Source of the DNA: Fimbriimonadales bacterium | GTDB taxonomy: Bacteria > Armatimonadota > Fimbriimonadia > Fimbriimonadales > GBS-DC | NCBI GenBank assembly: GCA_026416655.1 | Contig: JAOAES010000088.1 | Span: forward strand, 1-8,562 | Length of the DNA stretch: 8,562 nt | Reading direction: 5' to 3' | Shown: positions 5,084-8,562 of the stretch, piece by piece | Numbering within the stretch: the first letter of the stretch is position 1 | Layout: each line of letters starts with the position of its first letter | The notes under the pieces: model-generated | The model's database searches: none | The model's input: only the letters and a program-made list of their open reading frames with translations | Told to the model about the DNA's origin: nothing | Program-made: the position numbers and the translations under genes

Positions 5084-6304
5084 CTACCGCTTCTGCCCAC
5101 TCGTGCGAATCGCGCCCGTCGCAGTGTGCGGCAACGCCCATGCCGCCAGTGCGAGCGCAATCACCATATCGTCATGCACGCCGCCTGCGCCCTGCAGTCG
5201 CGCCCCGCGCTCCGTCGGCGTCGCCTCAAAATGATAGAGTTCGTTCAGCAGCGCAGAGTCGGGCAATAGTTGCAACCTGCCCTGTTCCAGCATCAGCGCG
5301 AGGTTCTCGATAAGGTTCTGCTTGACCGACTGCGTGAACACGAGTCCCTCCGCTTGGGGCACGCCCGCTTCGTGCAACGCTTCCAGCAGCGGATCGCCGA
5401 CGCCTGTGCGGTCGCATAGCACGCGCACCGGCTGATTCAGACGCAGTAGCCCTGCGACGGTTTCGAGCTGCTCTTTCCACGATAGCCCCTGCCAGCGGCG
5501 GATCAGGAGCAGTTTCGCGCCCTCGCGTGAGCCGCGCAGGATTGCCAGAGCCGTGTAGTCCTGCCGTCGCGCCCAGTCCACGCCCGCCACTATTAGCCCC
5601 TCGTCGGGCAGGTTGCGCTGCAACGCCGCGTCCACCCACTCCGTGCGGAACACCTGCCCTGCGTCGTCCAGAAACATTGCGCCGTATTCCACCTGGAACT
5701 GCCGCGCGCTCATCAGGCTGGCTTGCATTCGCAACACGGTCGGTGAGAGCAGGGGATTGTGCCACGAGGGGCTGCGCAGGCTCCAGATGTTCACGCCGTC
5801 CTCCTGCCCCTGCTGATAGAAACGGTAGAAGTGGTTTTTGCCCCGTGGGGTGGACACGAGCGCGAGTTTGCCCCCTGTGTCGGCGAGCATCGGCGTCAGC
5901 ACTTCCGTAATCACAGGTTCAGGTACATAGGCGGCTTCGTCGACGATAATCAGGTGCGCCTTTCGCCCGCGCAGGAACATCCCGCCGCGTGCCGCCGACC
6001 GCGCCCAGAGTTTCGAATCGCCCAGTGTGAGCGTCGGGGCAGGCGAGCGTCGGAGGGCGGGGCGCGCGCCCGCGCGATTCAGGAACTCCACCGCTCGCTC
6101 GAACCCCAGCATCGACTGCTCGTGCGACGGCGCGACCAGCAACACCTGTCGCGGCGAATCGCTCAACAGGGCGCGGGCTATCTCGGCGGCGATGACCTCC
6201 GTCTTACCCCACCGCCTGCCGCACGCCAGCACGCGCACAGGCGCACGGGATTCGAGAAAGGCGCGTTGACCCGGATGCGGACGCCAGCCAGAAATCACAC
6301 TCAT
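5084..6304 (-). CDS. Solitary phage terminase large subunit (TerL)
   Basis: The protein has 406 residues, near the usual TerL length. The N-terminal packaging ATPase shows Walker A GRRWGKT at 29-35, Walker B LIIVDEA at 118-124 (Asp122, Glu123) and coupling motif STPRG at 151-155. The C-terminal RNase H-like nuclease has acidic residues in VAGVDWA (Asp243), VLCDRTGVG (Asp298) and HDDMVIAL (Asp378/379), so all catalytic positions look intact. TerL normally pumps and cuts phage DNA with a small terminase and portal. Neither is present; its neighbours are signalling genes. It follows a TIGR00725-type gene by 49 bases and meets the CARF-HEPN gene tail to tail with 16 bases between them. ATG 6304 was chosen; GTG at 6307 or 6298 is also possible. 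AGGGGGA (6314-6308) is the likely ribosome binding site and fits 6298 best by spacing. Prophage remnant and domesticated enzyme are both possible. Confidence 0.9.
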   Translation of the reverse strand: MSVISGWRPHPGQRAFLESRAPVRVLACGRRWGKTEVIAAEIARALLSDSPRQVLLVAPSHEQSMLGFERAVEFLNRAGARPALRRSPAPTLTLGDSKLWARSAARGGMFLRGRKAHLIIVDEAAYVPEPVITEVLTPMLADTGGKLALVSTPRGKNHFYRFYQQGQEDGVNIWSLRSPSWHNPLLSPTVLRMQASLMSARQFQVEYGAMFLDDAGQVFRTEWVDAALQRNLPDEGLIVAGVDWARRQDYTALAILRGSREGAKLLLIRRWQGLSWKEQLETVAGLLRLNQPVRVLCDRTGVGDPLLEALHEAGVPQAEGLVFTQSVKQNLIENLALMLEQGRLQLLPDSALLNELYHFEATPTERGARLQGAGGVHDDMVIALALAAWALPHTATGAIRTSGQKR

Positions 6305-6308
6305 CACT

Positions 6309-6337
6309 CCCCCTGCCGATTCTGTCGGCAGCAGGGG
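6309..6337 (-). terminator. Hairpin over the terminase ribosome binding site
   Basis: On the minus strand a 7-base stem CTGCCGA/TCGGCAG closes a 5-base loop, and beyond a 2-base bulge CCCC pairs with GGGG. An alternative fold pairs CCCCTGC with GCAGGGG. In both, the G-run that would serve as the terminase Shine-Dalgarno (6314-6308) is paired. No T-run follows, so it is a weak intrinsic terminator at best. It may attenuate translation or transcription between the TIGR00725-type gene and terL. The type label is a best fit only. Confidence 0.5.
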
Positions 6338-6353
6338 AGACGGGCAACCGTGT

Positions 6354-6839
6354 TTAGGGAGTCAGCATCGTCCAGAGTTTCTCTACCGCCTCTTCCGCGG
6401 TGTCGGCGGTGGGGACGGCAAGCGTCTCGCCCTCCATCTGAAACTGCCAGCTGTGCAGCAGCACGAGGGGCTTGCCCAGCCGCAGGGCAAGCGCGATCTC
6501 GGAAAGCGTGCCGTAGCCGCCGCCAATCGCGATTAGCCCCTCGCAAACGCTGGCGATGAGGTAGTTGCGCGCCTCGCGTAGCCCTGTAAAAAGCGGGATT
6601 TCGATGAACTCGTTCGGGGGTGACTCTGTGGCGTTTGCGCCGGGCAGGATGCCGATGGTCAGTCCGCCGGCTTCCTGTGCGCCCTGCGCCGCCGCGTGCA
6701 TCACGCCCGTCATCCCGCCGCACACAAGAACGGCGTTCCTTTGCGCAATCCGTTCGCCGACTTCACGCGCCAACCGCAGCTGCTCAGGCGTTCCGAGAGA
6801 GCTGCCAATCACTCCAATCAGGCGTCTGCGTGGACGCAT
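6354..6839 (-). CDS. TIGR00725-type Rossmann protein (LOG / MoCo carrier-like superfamily)
   Basis: The protein has 161 residues, the normal length for this family. It opens with a Rossmann strand and loop LIGVIGSS (7-14), followed by VLVCGGMTGVMHAAAQGAQEAGG at 37-59 and ILPG at 64-67. REARN at 88-92 and the nucleotide or phosphate loop GGGYGTLSE at 107-115 complete the fold. True LOG cytokinin-activating enzymes have PGGxGTxxE; GGGxGT is the form seen in TIGR00725 and molybdenum-cofactor-carrier-like proteins. The biochemical role is therefore open: nucleotide or cofactor binding is likely, lysine decarboxylation is not. ATG 6839 lies 2 bases after the stop of the universal stress gene, with GGAG 5 bases upstream, so translation is probably coupled. 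The longer in-frame extension to 7103 overlaps the stress protein gene and is not coding. Confidence 0.9.
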   Translation of the reverse strand: MRPRRRLIGVIGSSLGTPEQLRLAREVGERIAQRNAVLVCGGMTGVMHAAAQGAQEAGGLTIGILPGANATESPPNEFIEIPLFTGLREARNYLIASVCEGLIAIGGGYGTLSEIALALRLGKPLVLLHSWQFQMEGETLAVPTADTAEEAVEKLWTMLTP

Positions 6840-6841
6840 GC

Positions 6842-7735
6842 TCACTCCGCTGCGCGTAACAGGAGCAGGTTCACCCGCTCGCCGACCGCAAAATGGTACG
6901 ACACGCTGCCCAGCGAGATACGCTCCAGCAGCCCGTGCCCCTTCGCGCCCAGAATCAGCAGCTGCGACTGCGTTTCGTCCATCGCTTCGCGAATCGAGGG
7001 GATAGGCAGTCCCTCCACCACGACCGACTCGCAGGCAGCCTGCAGGGAGCGTAGACGCTCGCACACCCGGCGGTTGCGCTCGTGCAACTGCTCGATAATC
7101 CACTCCACGCCCGACTCTTTGACGGCGGGCGCGTTGCGCGTGAGCGACTCCAGCGTCTCCTCATCTACATCGAAAGCGGTCGTGATGGCGATGCGCTTCA
7201 GGTTGCGTGGTGCCAACTTCAGCAACAGGTCGATGCACCGGTAGTTGTATTCCGAATGGTCGGTCGCCAGCACGGCGTGCAGGGGCGCGTCGGTGGGCGG
7301 AGGCGTGTGGGCGATGAGCAGGCTCTGCTTGGCAGAGGTGAGTGCGGCGCGGGCGACGCTCCCCACAAAGAACGCCTGCAGTGCGCCCTTGCGCGTGCCG
7401 CCCAGCGCAATTAAATCCGCCTGTCGTTCCTCCGCCAGCTCCAGCAGGCGAACCGTCGCCTGACCATGTAAAATCGCTACTTCCGACTCGATACCCTGCG
7501 CCTGCAGCGTCTGATGAAGGGCGTTCAATCGCTCGTGTGCCGCCGCCTCCTGCGCCTGCATCGCCTGGAGAAGCACCTCATCGGGGAACGGCGCGACCAC
7601 CCCTACGACGGGCGGGCGCGGCGGCTCAATCACCGACGCCAGAATCACTTGAGGCTTTTCGAAACCCAACGCCTGAACCCACGCGAGCGCGTGTTCGTAG
7701 GCTCCATCTCCACCGACGCCGAGAACGATTCGCAT
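6842..7735 (-). CDS. Two-domain universal stress protein (UspA family)
   Basis: The protein has 297 residues, the length of a tandem Usp. Domain 1 (1-143) begins MRIVLGVGGDGAYEHAL, and domain 2 (about 152-297) begins HAVLATDHSEYNYRCIDLLLKL. The ATP-binding motif G-2x-G-9x-G(S/T) is exact in domain 2: Gly263, Gly266, Gly276-Ser277. In domain 1 the second glycine is replaced by Arg115 (Gly112, Arg115, Gly125-Ser126), so only domain 2 may bind ATP well. Such proteins are cytoplasmic and help survival under energy or redox stress. The start at 7735 begins exactly at the first strand and has no Shine-Dalgarno; a TATACT box lies 9 bases upstream. The gene is 34 bases after the histidine kinase gene and may be read from it as well as from its own promoter. 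Confidence 0.93.
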   Translation of the reverse strand: MRIVLGVGGDGAYEHALAWVQALGFEKPQVILASVIEPPRPPVVGVVAPFPDEVLLQAMQAQEAAAHERLNALHQTLQAQGIESEVAILHGQATVRLLELAEERQADLIALGGTRKGALQAFFVGSVARAALTSAKQSLLIAHTPPPTDAPLHAVLATDHSEYNYRCIDLLLKLAPRNLKRIAITTAFDVDEETLESLTRNAPAVKESGVEWIIEQLHERNRRVCERLRSLQAACESVVVEGLPIPSIREAMDETQSQLLILGAKGHGLLERISLGSVSYHFAVGERVNLLLLRAAE

Positions 7736-7744
7736 GTCGGGTTA

Positions 7745-7750
7745 AGTATA
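7745..7750 (-). promoter_or_regulatory. -10 box TATACT, possibly giving a near-leaderless mRNA
   Basis: TATACT on the minus strand ends 9 bases before the universal stress start codon at 7735. Transcription would begin about 3 bases before the ATG, leaving almost no leader, which agrees with the lack of a ribosome binding site. No good -35 hexamer is visible. Leaderless transcripts with a TANNNT box just before the gene are common in some GC-rich and thermophilic phyla. Confidence 0.45.
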
Positions 7751-7769
7751 CCGAAGCCGCCGACGCCCC

Positions 7770-8562
7770 TTACGCGCTGTCCAGCACCTCCCGCACCTTC
7801 TGAGCCAGCTGCGTGGGAGTGTACGGCTTCGCCAGAAAGTGGATCCCTGGATCCAGAACCCCATGGTGGACAATCGTATTTTCCGTGTAGCCCGACACAT
7901 AGAGGACGCGCAGCTGCGGATAGAGGCGCGTCAGGTACTCCGCCAGCTCCCGCCCGCTCATCACGGGCATCACCACATCCGTCACTAACAGGTGGATTGG
8001 CTCGTTATAGTTTTGAGCAATTTGCAGGGCTTCCGCGGGCGAGTTAGCGGACAGCACGGTGTAGCCATGCTGCCGCAGCGTCTCGGTCGCGACCTCCAGC
8101 ACGCCCGGCTCGTCCTCAACGACGAGGATGGTTTCATGCCCGCGCGGCGTCTCGGCGGGCGACGGCGCCATCGCGATTGCGTTCATGCGGTCAAGGGCGC
8201 GGGGCAGATAGATTTTGAAAGTGGTGCCTTTCCCCACCTCGCTATAGACCCAAATATGACCCCCCAGCTGTTTGACGATACTGTAGACAATCGATAGTCC
8301 CAGCCCTGTACCTTGTCCACGCGGCTTCGTAGTGAAAAACGGCTCGAAGATGCGCTCGCGCACTTGCGGCGACATCCCGATGCCGGTATCCGAGACCATC
8401 AGCATCACATACTCGCCCGGTACGACTTCATAATGGACGCGGGCATAGTCCGCGTCTAAAACGACATTTTGCGTCTCGATGGTAATCGTACCGCCCGTTT
8501 CGGGGATGGCGTCGCGGGCGTTGAGCAGGAGATTCTGAAGCACCTGAACCAGCTGCCCCGAA
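7770..8562 (-). CDS. Hybrid sensor histidine kinase with C-terminal receiver domain (5' end outside window)
   Basis: 263 residues are visible; the N-terminus (sensor and His-dimerisation regions) is cut off by the window edge. The GTG at 8543 is not a real start because the kinase N-box (QVLQNLLLNARDAI) begins before it. The HATPase domain shows the N-box at 6-19, G1 VSDTGIGM at 56-63, F-box FEPFFTTK at 72-79 and G2 GQGTGLGLSI at 82-91. After a short linker, the receiver domain runs from about 143 to the end: acidic pocket EDE (149-151), phospho-acceptor Asp195 in LLVTDVVMP, Ser223 in VSGY and Lys245 in AKPY. Every phosphotransfer residue visible is present. The order kinase then receiver is that of hybrid kinases that pass phosphate on to a separate protein. 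The protein reaches its stop 34 bases before the universal stress gene. Confidence 0.95.
   Translation of the reverse strand, partial: SGQLVQVLQNLLLNARDAIPETGGTITIETQNVVLDADYARVHYEVVPGEYVMLMVSDTGIGMSPQVRERIFEPFFTTKPRGQGTGLGLSIVYSIVKQLGGHIWVYSEVGKGTTFKIYLPRALDRMNAIAMAPSPAETPRGHETILVVEDEPGVLEVATETLRQHGYTVLSANSPAEALQIAQNYNEPIHLLVTDVVMPVMSGRELAEYLTRLYPQLRVLYVSGYTENTIVHHGVLDPGIHFLAKPYTPTQLAQKVREVLDSA

Noticed and set aside
5226..5765. A 179-codon minus-strand open frame inside the terminase gene
   Set aside because: It is a different frame of the same strand within a well-supported terminase nuclease domain, with Arg/Ala/Gly-rich shadow composition.
5759..6559. A 266-codon open frame on the plus strand opposite the terminase gene
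   Set aside because: It is an antisense shadow of GC-rich coding DNA. Its translation is Arg/Ala/Cys-rich with no recognisable domain, while the minus strand encodes a clear terminase.
6840..7103. N-terminal extension of the TIGR00725-type protein by 88 codons
   Set aside because: It overlaps the universal stress gene in another frame and is low-complexity Arg/Ala/Gly sequence. The Rossmann fold begins at 6839, which has its own ribosome binding site.
1..8562. CRISPR array accompanying the CARF-HEPN gene
   Set aside because: I read the window for regularly spaced 25-40 base repeats and saw none. All larger stretches are coding, and no intergenic region exceeds 180 bases.

Overview
The window has the look of a GC-rich thermophilic bacterium of the Armatimonadota (Fimbriimonadales-like). 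This is inference. It rests mainly on the C-terminal dockerin-like repeat of the first gene (a Ca-loop followed by ADLLQVLFNFG), on the Arg/Ala/Gly-rich codon use shared by all genes, and on the mixture of solitary genes. No 16S rRNA or other decisive marker is present. Coding density is very high: eight complete genes and two partial ones. No tRNA, rRNA, CRISPR array or insertion sequence was seen.

Left part (1-2538). A secreted protein with a C-terminal dockerin-type Ca-binding repeat runs leftward off the window edge. It is divergent from a membrane-anchored TPR-like protein with a His-rich insert. The TPR-like gene is convergent with a zinc-metalloprotease lipoprotein of a matrixin-like HExxHxxGxxGH type. 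These two coding regions overlap tail to tail by 83 bp, and an inverted repeat lies inside the overlap.

Middle part (2550-5067). A clear extended -10 promoter and a strong ribosome binding site drive rpmE (zinc-type ribosomal protein L31). rpmE overlaps by 4 bases a DUF1385/YqhQ-type membrane protein gene, a gene pair known from many bacteria. The end of the DUF1385 gene carries a second perfect TATAAT box and a strong Shine-Dalgarno. These serve a gene for a CARF-HEPN protein of the CRISPR-associated TM1812/DxTHG family. It has both the ligand-domain DVTHG motif and the HEPN RNase motif RNWMVH, so it looks like an intact cyclic-oligoadenylate-activated RNase. No cas gene or CRISPR repeat accompanies it here. 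This is the most interesting gene of the window.

Right part (5084-8562, all leftward). In transcription order there are four genes. The first is a hybrid sensor histidine kinase with a C-terminal receiver domain, truncated by the window edge. The second is a two-domain universal stress protein. The third is a TIGR00725-type Rossmann protein of the LOG/molybdenum-cofactor-carrier-like superfamily. The fourth is a lone phage terminase large subunit with apparently complete ATPase and nuclease motifs but no phage neighbours. Gaps are 34, 2 and 49 bases, so the genes may form one operon. A hairpin in front of the terminase gene appears to bury its ribosome binding site.

Taken together, the window is ordinary chromosome (ribosomal protein, signalling, stress response) with two genes of mobile or defence origin, the CARF-HEPN RNase and the terminase. 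They sit tail to tail, 16 bases apart, in the middle.
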